Positions 43,511 to 52,463 of a stretch of 64,000 bases of DNA are shown here, piece after piece (position 1 is the first letter of the stretch; every line of letters starts with the position of its first letter). This DNA comes from Microbacterium testaceum StLB037 (GTDB taxonomy: Bacteria; Actinomycetota; Actinomycetes; Actinomycetales; Microbacteriaceae). The position numbers were made by a program, and so were the translations under genes. Location of the stretch: the NCBI RefSeq assembly GCF_000202635.1, contig NC_015125.1:1240001-1304000 (forward strand), in the 5' to 3' direction. The notes below the pieces were generated by a model that was not told the origin of the DNA, ran no database searches, and saw only the letters and a program-made list of their open reading frames with translations.

Positions 43511-43680
43511 GCTGTCCACTCGATGTCGTCGTGCACGGGGAAGCACCCGTCGACATCGTCACCACTTCCGCCGGGGCGGCCGAGCGCCCCGGCGGGAGCC
43601 CCACCGACGAGCCGCCGGGCGTGGCTCCCTCCACCCGAGAAGACCCGCAGCGATCCGCTGCCCCGAAAGAGAGTGCCTGA
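43507..43680 (+). pseudogene. truncated fructokinase remnant, 57 codons
   Basis: The ATG at 43507 overlaps the permease stop and the frame runs 57 codons. Residues 6-32 match residues 10-36 of the intact fructokinase encoded at 44866 at 22 of 27 positions (GEAPVDIVTT..., ending ERPGGSP). Similarity then stops abruptly and the remaining 25 residues (TDEPPGVAPSTRED...) are unrelated. It is the N-terminal strand and glycine-rich start of a PfkB kinase with no catalytic part. It may still be translated as a leader coupling the permease to the glycosidase gene, whose GTG follows 1 nt after its stop. Confidence 0.75.
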
Positions 43681-43681
43681 C

Positions 43682-44653
43682 GTGTTCGACCTCGCCGATT
43701 CCTACGTGTGGGATTTCTGGTTCGCCGACGACGGCGACACCTACCACCTGTTCTTCCTCTACGCCTCGCGCGCTCTGCACGACCCCGAAGCCCGTCACTA
43801 CCGCGCCTCGGTGGGCCACGCGGTCTCGACCGATCTCGTCTCGTGGGACCGCGTCGCCGACGCCCTCGTGCGCGGCGGTGCCGACGACTTCGACGCGCTC
43901 GCCACCTGGACCGGCTCGACCGTCCGCCGCGAGGACGGCACCTGGTTCCTCTTTTATACGGGCTCGCGCCTGGCCGAAGACGGCCGCAACGTGCAGCGCA
44001 TCGGGTACGCGACCAGCGACGACCTCTACACGTGGCACAAGAACCCGGCGAACCCGGTGCTCGAGGCCGACGGTGAGATCTACGAGCGCCTCGCAACCAC
44101 CGCGTGGCACGACGAGGCGTTCCGCGACCCGTGGGTGTTCGCCGATCCCGCCGGGAACGGCTGGCATATGTACGTCACCGCCCGCGCGCCCCGGGGACCG
44201 CTGAACGGTAGCGGCGTCGTGGCTCACGCGACCTCGCCCGATCTCGAGACGTGGACGCTGCGGGCCCCGGTGAGCGAGCCCACCGACGAGGGCTTCGGCC
44301 AGCTCGAGGTGACCCAGGTCGAAGAGGTCGACGGCCGCGCGGTGCTGCTGTTCTCGTGCATGCCCGCCCAGGCGATGGATGCCGTGCGCGCCCGCCACCC
44401 GCGCGGGGCGGTGTGGGCGGTCGCCGCCGACAGCGTCCTCGGTCCGTTCGACATCGCGACCGCGACGCCGATCACCGACGACGACCTGTACGTCGGACGC
44501 CTGATCCGGGACCGCGACGGCCGCTGGCAGCTCCTGGCGTTCCGCAATGTCGGTGTCGACGGACGCTTCGTGGGCGGGATCACCGACCCCATGCCCGTCG
44601 GCTGGGACGGCGACCGCCTCGTCGTCACGCAGCCCGCGGTGCTGTCGGCCTGA
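43682..44653 (+). CDS. GH32/GH68-like five-bladed propeller glycosidase
   Basis: A 323-residue protein without signal peptide, so intracellular. VWDFWFADDGDTYHLFFLY carries the likely nucleophilic Asp (WDxW-type start), FRDPWVFAD is the conserved RDP motif, and GFGQLEVTQVEEVDG the probable acid/base Glu. These are features of the GH32/GH68 beta-fructosidase clan; GH43-like activity cannot be excluded. The GTG start is 1 nt after the remnant stop. It would hydrolyse the imported oligosaccharide and feed fructose to the kinase. Confidence 0.8.
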   Translation: MFDLADSYVWDFWFADDGDTYHLFFLYASRALHDPEARHYRASVGHAVSTDLVSWDRVADALVRGGADDFDALATWTGSTVRREDGTWFLFYTGSRLAEDGRNVQRIGYATSDDLYTWHKNPANPVLEADGEIYERLATTAWHDEAFRDPWVFADPAGNGWHMYVTARAPRGPLNGSGVVAHATSPDLETWTLRAPVSEPTDEGFGQLEVTQVEEVDGRAVLLFSCMPAQAMDAVRARHPRGAVWAVAADSVLGPFDIATATPITDDDLYVGRLIRDRDGRWQLLAFRNVGVDGRFVGGITDPMPVGWDGDRLVVTQPAVLSA

Positions 44654-44668
44654 CGGCGCGCGCCCGGT

Positions 44669-44787
44669 CCGTCGGGCGGAACTTGCGGCTGCGGCCCGGT
44701 CCGTCCGGCGGAGTTCGACCGCAACTCCCCGCTCCCACCCGCCGCTCACCGGCGGGTCGCGCCGGAACTCCGCCCGACGGCACGCCC
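44669..44787. repeat. intergenic repeat element, copy 2
   Basis: Two left arms (44669-44684 and 44701-44716) both match the right arm GAACTCCGCCCGACGG (44765-44780); the inner arm pairs at 15 of 16 bases and the first 12 bases of the outer arm pair perfectly. So alternative hairpins compete. It shares GGAGTTCGACCGCAAC and GACGGCACGCCC with copy 1 at 38940-39017. Confidence 0.75.
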
Positions 44788-44865
44788 CGGCCCGGCTCCC
44801 GTTCGCGCCGGCACGCTCGATGCACCATGATGACGGCGAGGCGATCGCCCACCGGAAGGATCAGC

Positions 44866-45792
44866 ATGACGACCACGGAAACCCGCACCCACGACGTCGC
44901 CGTGCTCGGCGAGGCCCTCGTCGACATCGTGACCACCGCGGCGGGAGCGTCCGAGCGCCCCGGAGGCAGCCCTGCGAACGTGTCCGTCGCTCTCGGCCGA
45001 CTCGGCCGCGACGCCACGCTCGTGGCACGCGTCGCCGACGACGAGCGCGGGGCCGCGTTGAACGCGTGGCTCTCGGCATCCGGAGTCGACCTGCGCACCG
45101 CCGGTGACCCCGAGCGCACCGCCACGGCGCGCGCCACCATCGGCGAGAACGGCAACGCCACGTACGAGTTCGACATCGACTGGGTGCTGCCCTCGCCGGT
45201 CGACGTGCCCGCGTCCCGGATCTTCCACACCGGATCCGTCGCGGCGACCCTCGCCCCTGGCGCCGACGAGGTGCGCGCGGCGGCCGAACGTGCGCGGCGC
45301 TCCGCGCTCGTCAGCTACGACCCCAACATCCGCCCCGCCCTCACCGGCGGGCACGCCGACGCCGCCGCCCGCGTCGAGGCGCTCGTCGCCCTCGCAGACG
45401 TCGTCAAGGCCAGCGCGGAAGACGCCGAATGGCTCTACCCGGGCGTCGCGCCCACCGACGTCGCGCGTCGATGGGTCGAGCTGGGCGCTGGGCTCGCCGT
45501 CATCACGGACGGCGAGGCAGGATCCCTCGCCGTCACCGCGCACGCCACCGTCGACATCCCCGCGGTGTCCACCGCCGTCGTCGACACCGTCGGCGCGGGC
45601 GACACGTTCATGGGGACCCTGCTCGACGGCATCCTGAACATCCCCGGCGATGTCGAGGGGCTGCGCGCGAGCGTCCGGAGCCTCGACCGCGAAGCCCTCC
45701 TGGCGCTGCTCAGCCGCGCGGCGCGCGCCGCCGCGATCACCGTCGGGCGCGCGGGAATGGACCCGCCCACCCGCGACGACCTCGACGGCTGA
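44866..45792 (+). CDS. fructokinase (PfkB family)
   Basis: A 308-residue sugar kinase. GEALVDIVTTAAGASERPGG gives the N-terminal start, SPANVSVALGRLGRDA the first PfkB signature and AVVDTVGAGDTFMGTLLDG the second with the catalytic Asp. It phosphorylates fructose at C6 with ATP. GGAAGGA precedes ATG 44866. It ends the LacI-ABC-glycosidase operon, or is a separate unit after the 212-bp repeat-bearing gap. Its last 56 bp overlap the sortase gene on the other strand. Confidence 0.9.
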   Translation: MTTTETRTHDVAVLGEALVDIVTTAAGASERPGGSPANVSVALGRLGRDATLVARVADDERGAALNAWLSASGVDLRTAGDPERTATARATIGENGNATYEFDIDWVLPSPVDVPASRIFHTGSVAATLAPGADEVRAAAERARRSALVSYDPNIRPALTGGHADAAARVEALVALADVVKASAEDAEWLYPGVAPTDVARRWVELGAGLAVITDGEAGSLAVTAHATVDIPAVSTAVVDTVGAGDTFMGTLLDGILNIPGDVEGLRASVRSLDREALLALLSRAARAAAITVGRAGMDPPTRDDLDG

Positions 45793-46789
45793 CCGGGCGG
45801 GCCTTCGGCAGGCGGCCGGCGGCGTAGACCAGCACGCAGAGCGCGGCGAAGGATGCCGGGATGATGACGGCCCACCAGGGGAAGCCGGGGACGTCGGGCG
45901 CCTGCCCCGCGGCGTCGATGTCGGCCTGCGGCGTCGGAGTCACGCGCTCTCCCGTCACCAGGATGCGATGAGTGTTGATCCCCAGAGGCGTACACGTGAC
46001 CAGGGTCACCAGGTCTTCTCCGGCCTGCGGGAAGAGGGTCTCGGTCTCCTCCGGCAGCACCACCTGCGTATCGCGCACGCGATAGGTGAGCACGTCACCG
46101 AAGACCTCGATGGTGAACGTGTCGCCCACGACGACCTCATCGAGGTCGTCGAAGAGGGTGGCCCCGGCCAAACCCCGGTGCGCGGTGAGCACGGAGTGCT
46201 GATCGGCACCGCCGACCGGCAGCGATGTGCCCTCGAGGTGGCCCACGCCCTTGTTCAAGGTCGCGTCGCTCGTCCCGTGATAAATCGGCAGGTCCACGTC
46301 GATCGCGGGGATGCGCAGCCGGGCCATCACGCCGTCGGCGCTGGCACGCAACAGATCGTCGTAGACGAACCCCGGAGCGTGCGCACCAGAGCCTGTCGGC
46401 ACGCGCGACCCCGCCTCGAGCAACGCTCCTCCCACGAGGGCGGCGTTGTAGGAGTGCGCTTCGGACAGCGCCTCGCTCCGCGTCGAGCGGGTCGTCGAGC
46501 CGAGGTCGGTCTCCACGCTCACGATGAGCCGCGACTGGTTGTACTGCGTCCACCAGCTCGCCACCGTCGGGTACATGAGCAGCAGAACGCCCACAAAGGC
46601 GATGAGGGCGAGCGCCGCCGTCGCCCACGGTGCGCGCCACCGGCGACGACGGGCTTGTCGACGGGATGCCGGGGGCCAGGGGTCCTCGCCGGGAGGATGC
46701 CAGGACCGACGTCGACGCGGGTGCGGCGCGACGTCGGCCCCGGCTGGGGAAGGGGCGGTGTGGGGGGAATCCGCCCCTCCCGGCTTCAT
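45737..46789 (-). CDS. class C (pilus-assembly) sortase
   Basis: A 350-residue sortase: N-terminal membrane helix (AALALIAFVGVLLLMYPTVA), extracellular catalytic domain with SVLTAHRGLAGATLFDDLD (catalytic His) and LVTLVTCTPLGINTHRILV (catalytic Cys and Arg), then a C-terminal helix (WWAVIIPASFAALCVLVYAAG) typical of class C. These enzymes link pilin subunits through a Lys to LPXTG isopeptide bond. It starts 4 nt after the major pilin stop. The 3' end overlaps fructokinase by 56 bp. Confidence 0.93.
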   Translation of the reverse strand: MKPGGADSPHTAPSPAGADVAPHPRRRRSWHPPGEDPWPPASRRQARRRRWRAPWATAALALIAFVGVLLLMYPTVASWWTQYNQSRLIVSVETDLGSTTRSTRSEALSEAHSYNAALVGGALLEAGSRVPTGSGAHAPGFVYDDLLRASADGVMARLRIPAIDVDLPIYHGTSDATLNKGVGHLEGTSLPVGGADQHSVLTAHRGLAGATLFDDLDEVVVGDTFTIEVFGDVLTYRVRDTQVVLPEETETLFPQAGEDLVTLVTCTPLGINTHRILVTGERVTPTPQADIDAAGQAPDVPGFPWWAVIIPASFAALCVLVYAAGRLPKARPVSRRGRRGWAGPFPRARR

Positions 46790-46793
46790 GCGG

Positions 46794-48200
46794 TCAGGAC
46801 CGCTGCGCGCGCATGCGGCGAGCGACGATGGTTCCGACACCCGCGAGGACGAGGCCTCCACCGAGGATCGTGAACGCAGCGCTCCCCGCGCCACCGGTCA
46901 GCGGGAGGTTCGGACCCGTCTGCTGGGTGTTCGGAAGGGTGACCGTCGTGGGCGCGCTCGTTCCACCGGCGGTGACGGTGACCTCGGTCCACGGATCGGC
47001 GGGGAGGACGTATCCGGCGGGAGCCTGCGTCTCCTTCACCCAGTAGGTGCGCGACGTCACGGAGTCGTTGCCGACCCACAGGCCGTCGATCGAGATCTTG
47101 CCGGTCGCGTCGGTGGTGAACGGGCCGGCGACGAGCGTGCCGTTCTTCGCGTCGTACACCTCGAAGATCGCACCCGAGAGCGCGTCGGAGGTCGCGGCAT
47201 CCGTCTTCTGGATCACCAGCCCGCCCGAGTTGGTCTGCGGCGAGTTGGTCTCACGCTCGGATCCGTTGGTGTTGACCAGAGCGGTGTTGGTGATCTGACC
47301 GTCGGCCCCGAGGCTCATGACCTTCGTGGAGATCTTCGCCTCGACGGCGGTCTTTCCCGCGAGCTTGGACAGACCGACCGAGGTGAAGGTGATCTTGACG
47401 TTGCCGGAGACCGTGTAGTCGGTGTCCTCGACCAGCGGCGTTCCATCGACCGAGACCGTGGCGCCGGTGTACGACAGGCGGTCGTCGAGGTCGTCGGTGA
47501 TCGAGAAGCTGCGGTAGGTGTCGCCTGCGGCGAGCGCCGGAACGGGAGCATTCACCGTCCACACGACCGTCGAGCCGAGCACCGGCGCGTCCGGGGCCGA
47601 GACCGACTTGGTCGGGTTGGTGTCGTTCAGCTTGTTCTTGGGGTAGACGTGCACGTCGTAGAGCCAGGTGCCCTGGTTCGGGTACGGCACCGACACGAGG
47701 AAGGGCTGCACGGGCGAGACGATCGGGTTGGGTCCCGGGTTGGTCTCGGTGACGTAGTACAGACCGTAGGGAAGGTTCGCCAGAGCCGCTTGGCCGTCTG
47801 CTCCCGTGGTGACCGTGGTCGAGTTCGCGAACGAGAACGGTGCGGACGCGATGTTGGCGGGAGTGGCCGTTGCGGCCTGGTCCCAGCCTGCGGCGGTGGT
47901 GAGGTCGATCGCCGTGCCTTCGTAGGCGACGCGCTGCACCGAGAATTGCACGCCCGACAGCGCCTCCCCGAGCTGCCGGACCGCGTCCGGATCGGTGATC
48001 TCGGCACCGTTGCCCGCGGCGCCCGGATCACCCGCGTGCTTGTGGATGGTCAGCGTTCCGGTGGTACCGGTGATGTTCGACGGGCTCGCCGGGTCAGCGG
48101 CATGCGCCGCCCCGCTCGCTCCCATGGCGCCGAGCGCGGCGAGCGCCGCGACTCCGATGCCGGCGGCCAGCTTCCGCAGCCGCAGTGACCTGAGGGACAT
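46794..48200 (-). CDS. LPXTG major pilin (SpaA/SpaH type)
   Basis: A 468-residue shaft pilin. Signal peptide (LAAGIGVAALAALGAMG, Ala-x-Ala end), pilin motif WLYDVHVYPKN with the linking Lys, an E-box YWVKETQAPAGY in the last Cna-B-like domain, and the sorting signal LPLTGG followed by a hydrophobic helix and RRMRAQRS. All parts for sortase-built pili are present. It sits between the tip protein and the sortase. Confidence 0.95.
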   Translation of the reverse strand: MSLRSLRLRKLAAGIGVAALAALGAMGASGAAHAADPASPSNITGTTGTLTIHKHAGDPGAAGNGAEITDPDAVRQLGEALSGVQFSVQRVAYEGTAIDLTTAAGWDQAATATPANIASAPFSFANSTTVTTGADGQAALANLPYGLYYVTETNPGPNPIVSPVQPFLVSVPYPNQGTWLYDVHVYPKNKLNDTNPTKSVSAPDAPVLGSTVVWTVNAPVPALAAGDTYRSFSITDDLDDRLSYTGATVSVDGTPLVEDTDYTVSGNVKITFTSVGLSKLAGKTAVEAKISTKVMSLGADGQITNTALVNTNGSERETNSPQTNSGGLVIQKTDAATSDALSGAIFEVYDAKNGTLVAGPFTTDATGKISIDGLWVGNDSVTSRTYWVKETQAPAGYVLPADPWTEVTVTAGGTSAPTTVTLPNTQQTGPNLPLTGGAGSAAFTILGGGLVLAGVGTIVARRMRAQRS

Positions 48201-48279
48201 GTGATTCTCGCTTTCGTTCCTTGGCCGCCGTGGTCGACGACAGCCGGGGTGTGGGGGGACGTTCGGGGAAGACGGACGG

Positions 48280-50670
48280 TCAGCGTGAGGACCGTCGGCT
48301 TCGCAGGCGCAGGGTGAGGACGGAGGCGGTCGCACCCAGGAGGACGACGAAGCCCGAGATGACGAACGCATCCGCACCCACACCGCCCGTCAGGGGCAGG
48401 CGCGCCCCCGACTGCTGCTCATTCGTCTGCGGCCCGAGGTCCTGCGTCGTGCCCGCATTCGCGGGGGTCACCGTGAAGGAGAGCGAGCCCGCGGCGATGT
48501 AGCCGACCGGCGCCCGGGTCTCGGTGGCGGTGTACGACCCCCAGGCCAGATCGTCGAGGCGGAATGCGCCCGGGGTGGGGTCCTTGTCGAGACCGGTGCA
48601 CGGGCTGGCGATGCAGTCGACGACCACGTTGTCGGGCGCGGCGAGCGAGGGACCCGAGACCGTCCATTCCGATCCGGACAGCATGTCGCCGGTCGCCTCC
48701 GATGTCTTGGTCCAGGCGACGCTCCCGGGTTTGCTCGCGTTCGTGATTGTGCACACCACGTCGGCGTCGGCAGCCACAGAGACGGATGCACCGGTCACGG
48801 TGCCGCCCGTGCAGCTCCAGGGTCCGGCTTGATAGCCGGCGGGCGTGCCCGATTCGGACAGGGCATAGGAACCCGGGGCGACCACCGCGGAGGTGATCGC
48901 GCTCTCGCCGGTCTTACCCGTGATCGCCTGAGGTCCCGCGCCGGTCAGCGTCCAGTCGGCCGGCGTCGAGCTACCGCCGTAGGTGTTATCGACCTGCTTC
49001 TTCAAGGTCAGCAGGCCCGAGACCGGCTTGTTCGTGAGGGTGCAGTCAATCGCATCACCGGGCGCGATGTTCGACAGGGCGACTCCGGATGGCCCGGCAA
49101 GAGGAACCGTCTGGCTGCCGCCTCCGGCCCGGGCGATGGTGCAGACGCCGCTCACGAACTCCCACCCGCTTTGTTGCTGCTCCGAAACCTTCACCTCGCC
49201 CCGCGCCGAGGCGCCCTCGAAGGCGAGCTGCCAGGACACGCTTCCGGATGCCGGGGTGACCTGGGTGGTTGCGGAAGGAGAAGCCGTACCGGAGCCGGTG
49301 GTGAAGGTCGTCGCCGCGCCGAGTGTCCATCCGCTTCCGGGACGCGCGTCCTGTCCACGGATGTCCTGGACCACCTTGTGCACCGTAACGCTCGCCGTCA
49401 GCGCCCGGTTGACGAATGCGCACTCGACACTCGCGCCCGAACGGTTGGGAATGGTCACGGTCGACTCGGAGCTCACGGTCACTGCGGCGCCCGTCTCGTC
49501 GACACAGCTCAGGCTGCTCGCATAGGTGGCGATCGGACTGGTCGATCCGGGTGCCATCTGCTCCGTCAACGTGTACGTGGCGCCCTGTAGAACGGGGAGA
49601 GGGCCGATTTGATCCGCCTGAATGCCCGTCGCAGAACCCGTCGTCGTGGCAGTGCCGGAGACCGTCGAGCCTTTTGCCACGGAGAGGGCGAATTGATCCG
49701 AACCCGCCGCGCGCGACGCCACATTCTTGCGGAGCGTGAGGTTGGCGGGCGAGTTGCAGCTGGCCAGATCCGTACTGCCACTCAATCCCGTCGCGGTGAC
49801 GGAGATCAACGTGCCCGTGGAGGTGTCGTACTCGCGGACGGTGTCGGAACTTCCGAGGAACATGCTGCCGTTGTTGTTGAACGCGACACCGTTGACTTCG
49901 GCGAAGCCCGCGGTGGTGAAGCTGAACGACTGCGACGAGGGAAGGAGCCCGCCGCTCGCCGCGGCGAGGGAGGCGGCGGTTACCGACAGGACCGTGGTGC
50001 TGGAGTTGCTGGCAACGAGATACAGATTGCCGCGCGCGTCGAACGCCATGTCACCGTTCATGGTTCCGCTACCCGCGGTGGGCGCGTTGATCGAACCGAC
50101 CAACGTGAATGCTCCGGTAGATGGCACGTAGCGGGTCAGCAGGAACCGACTGTCAGACGTGAACCCCCCCAGGTAGTAGTCTCCCGTGCTCAGATCGATT
50201 GCTCCGGCGACGAACGAGACCAATGAGGTGTTGGTGTAGCTGTCGGTCGTCCGAACCCACCTCGATCCATCGAAGTAGTAGATCCTCGCAGTGTTCAACG
50301 TGCTGGACCGATCAAAGGCGAGGGCCGTCTTGCCGTCCGCTCCGATCCCCAGGCCGTTGAAGTGCGTGATCCCCTGCGCGGCGGCACCAACGGTCGAGAC
50401 CGCGCCGTTGGCGATACGTCTCATCTGCCCAGAGCTGGAGACCGCGTAGAGCGTCTGCGGTGCGCACGTCAACGACGCAGACACCCCGGACGGAATCGAG
50501 GCCGGTCGCACCGGCGAGAGAGCCTGCGCGGCGGGGACGACCGTCGTCGCCGCGACCACTCCGACACCAGCGCCCGGCTCGGAAGCGCTCGCTGGCGCTC
50601 CCGAGCAGGTCAGCCCCAGGGACAACCCGGCGACCAGCACTGCGCGGGCGACCTTCTCTTTGATATGCAC
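48280..50670 (-). CDS. large LPXTG tip/minor pilus protein with N-terminal propeller
   Basis: A ~796-residue secreted, wall-anchored protein. The signal peptide follows GTG 50670 (KEKVARAVLVAGLSLGL), chosen because GGAGGGAAG lies upstream. Residues ~50-320 contain repeated strands of a beta-propeller (LYAVSSSGQM, NGLGIGADGKTALAF, NGDMAFDARGNLYLV, NGVAFNNNGSMFLG), like DUF6923. Then follow three prealbumin-like repeats, each ending in a C-(F/I/L)-(V/T)-N motif, a SpaA-type domain with E-box ATETRAPVGY, LPLTGG and a membrane tail. The propeller is a plausible adhesive tip. Confidence 0.88.
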   Translation of the reverse strand: MHIKEKVARAVLVAGLSLGLTCSGAPASASEPGAGVGVVAATTVVPAAQALSPVRPASIPSGVSASLTCAPQTLYAVSSSGQMRRIANGAVSTVGAAAQGITHFNGLGIGADGKTALAFDRSSTLNTARIYYFDGSRWVRTTDSYTNTSLVSFVAGAIDLSTGDYYLGGFTSDSRFLLTRYVPSTGAFTLVGSINAPTAGSGTMNGDMAFDARGNLYLVASNSSTTVLSVTAASLAAASGGLLPSSQSFSFTTAGFAEVNGVAFNNNGSMFLGSSDTVREYDTSTGTLISVTATGLSGSTDLASCNSPANLTLRKNVASRAAGSDQFALSVAKGSTVSGTATTTGSATGIQADQIGPLPVLQGATYTLTEQMAPGSTSPIATYASSLSCVDETGAAVTVSSESTVTIPNRSGASVECAFVNRALTASVTVHKVVQDIRGQDARPGSGWTLGAATTFTTGSGTASPSATTQVTPASGSVSWQLAFEGASARGEVKVSEQQQSGWEFVSGVCTIARAGGGSQTVPLAGPSGVALSNIAPGDAIDCTLTNKPVSGLLTLKKQVDNTYGGSSTPADWTLTGAGPQAITGKTGESAITSAVVAPGSYALSESGTPAGYQAGPWSCTGGTVTGASVSVAADADVVCTITNASKPGSVAWTKTSEATGDMLSGSEWTVSGPSLAAPDNVVVDCIASPCTGLDKDPTPGAFRLDDLAWGSYTATETRAPVGYIAAGSLSFTVTPANAGTTQDLGPQTNEQQSGARLPLTGGVGADAFVISGFVVLLGATASVLTLRLRSRRSSR

Positions 50671-50835
50671 GAAATTCTTCCCTCCGACGAATAGCGCCGA
50701 TTTCGGCGGCATATTCGCGATTCAACGGTCGGCCTCGCTCGGGCGGATATCGCACACGAAATCCGCCGCCATCTCACATGGATCCGACGAACGCCGTGTC
50801 TCACCGTATGGACCGCCCCAGAGAACACGAAACCG

Positions 50836-50865
50836 TTAGTACCCGCCTTAGTCCCTGCGCTTAAT
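50836..50865. promoter_or_regulatory. direct TTA(G/A)T repeats upstream of the pilus operon
   Basis: Three copies, TTAGT (50836), TTAGT (50848) and TTAAT (50861), are spaced 12-13 bp in a relatively AT-rich gap ~170-195 bp upstream of the tip-protein start. They may be an activator site, for example for the LuxR protein encoded next to it. The rest of 50671-50937 shows no gene. Confidence 0.3.
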
Positions 50866-50937
50866 ACCAGCCCCCGCTCGCCACGCACCGCAGTCGCATG
50901 GCCGGAATCACCCAGGCGGGGTCGGCCGCGACATCGA

Positions 50938-50980
50938 GAGGAAAGAGAAGAGGGAGCCGCCCCCGATGGGGGCGGCTCCC
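50938..50980 (-). terminator. terminator of the luxR gene
   Basis: A perfect 13-bp stem, GGGAGCCGCCCCC (50952-50964) with its complement (50968-50980), around a 3-nt loop. On the minus strand it runs into a pyrimidine tract (TCTTCTCTTTCCTC). This is the strongest hairpin of the window. Confidence 0.85.
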
Positions 50981-50999
50981 TCGCGTGAGCGATCAGCCT

Positions 51000-52463
51000 C
51001 TATTCGTTCGCGGAAGATTGCTCATCGACCGGCGGCAGGAAGAATTCACGCTCATCGAGAAAGGCCAGCGCTTGCTTCCGGGTCGACACTCCGAGTTTGC
51101 GGTAGAGCGTACTCAATTGCACTTTCACCGTATTGACGCTCACGCCGTCCTTTTCGGAGATTTCTTTATTCGATGCCCCGTCGTAGATACTCCAGGCAAG
51201 TGATTCTTCGCGAGACGTCAAGACCGGAACGACCGATGGCGATGGGGGATTCGGCAGGCTACCGCGGTACTGCTCGAGCCGAGACAGGAACTCAGCCGCC
51301 TCCGGCGTCACGTCGCCGAGCCACTCGGCGACGTCTCGCAGATCGACGGCGGCCAGACCGATGATCAAAGCCGGCGAAAGGCGCGCCCGAGCCGCCATCC
51401 GGAGTCCGTCCGTCAGTGACCGGCGCGCTCGGACGTGCTCACCCAGCCGATACTGCGCCACCCCCCGCACGAGCATGATGGCCACGGCTGCGCGCAGGCC
51501 GAGTTCAGAGACGCGTCGGAGGCAGGGTTGGGTCACCCGAAGGGCAGATCGGTAGTCCGCCGTCATGAGGAACGCCAGGGCACGCGGGGCTTCGAGGCAG
51601 ACGATGGGCGGGGTCGGGAGGTCGATGCCGCTCGCCACGGCCAGCGCGCGTCGCGGCTCCCCCCGCAGCAGCAGCGCGTCGAGGTAGAGGCTCAGCAAGA
51701 ACCCACGCATCATCCAGCGACCCCGCGACGATCCACAGTCCAGGAGGCCGCTGCCGAGGCAGACGGCTTCATCGATCTGGCCGGAGAGCACGTACGCCTG
51801 CACGCTGACCACGTCCGCCGCGTACTGCACGTAGTCATCCCTCCCCCCGATCCCGCGCAGGTCCGCAGCCGCACGCCGGAGGCCGTCCGCGTCTCCCTCG
51901 TTCGCGAGCACGAAGGATCGCGCCACGCTCAGGACATAGGAATCGTGCGACCAGGAAGGATCGTTCCGCCGCGCGAGGCCGTCGCATTTCGATATCTGAC
52001 CCGACGCTGCCGCCATGTTCCCCCGGAGGCTCAGGCAGAGAGCGAGGACGCTTTTCGCGCGGAATGTTTCAGCCGCATTCGCACTCATACTCAGAGCCCT
52101 GCGCGCATGAAGGGCGGCGGTGGAAACATCCCCGAGAGCACAATAAGCCTCCGCAGCGTTCGCCTCGAGGAAAAACATTTCCCGACGATCCAGCGAAACG
52201 GACGAACGAAGGTGGTGATGACGCCAGTAGCGCCCCAAGAGATATGAGCAACTTTCGATATCATCCATACGCGCATGGGCGATGAGCGCTGCACTCAACA
52301 CCGAAACTTCTTCTTTAGGAATGTTTTGCGGTTCCGTGCGCATAGGAAATGATCTCACGTAATTGAGATCGAAAATCGCAGCAGCCTCCACCGTCGGCAG
52401 CGTGCTCGCATTCACTCGACGCGCCGACTCATTCACCACGTCGCATGATTCGAAAAGACTCAC
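51000..52463 (-). CDS. LuxR-type regulator with helical-repeat (TPR-like) sensor
   Basis: A 487-residue regulator. Residues ~40-420 are helical repeats of TPR type (for example AALHARRALSMSANAAE, GQIDEAVCLGSGLL). The last ~65 residues are the LuxR/GerE HTH: LTSREESLAWSIYDGASNKE, then VNTVKVQLSTLYRKLGVSTR. There is no NTPase P-loop, so it is not a full LAL protein. GTG 52463 has GGGAGAG. It stands upstream of the pilus operon on the same strand, and is therefore the best candidate regulator. Confidence 0.85.
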   Translation of the reverse strand: MSLFESCDVVNESARRVNASTLPTVEAAAIFDLNYVRSFPMRTEPQNIPKEEVSVLSAALIAHARMDDIESCSYLLGRYWRHHHLRSSVSLDRREMFFLEANAAEAYCALGDVSTAALHARRALSMSANAAETFRAKSVLALCLSLRGNMAAASGQISKCDGLARRNDPSWSHDSYVLSVARSFVLANEGDADGLRRAAADLRGIGGRDDYVQYAADVVSVQAYVLSGQIDEAVCLGSGLLDCGSSRGRWMMRGFLLSLYLDALLLRGEPRRALAVASGIDLPTPPIVCLEAPRALAFLMTADYRSALRVTQPCLRRVSELGLRAAVAIMLVRGVAQYRLGEHVRARRSLTDGLRMAARARLSPALIIGLAAVDLRDVAEWLGDVTPEAAEFLSRLEQYRGSLPNPPSPSVVPVLTSREESLAWSIYDGASNKEISEKDGVSVNTVKVQLSTLYRKLGVSTRKQALAFLDEREFFLPPVDEQSSANE

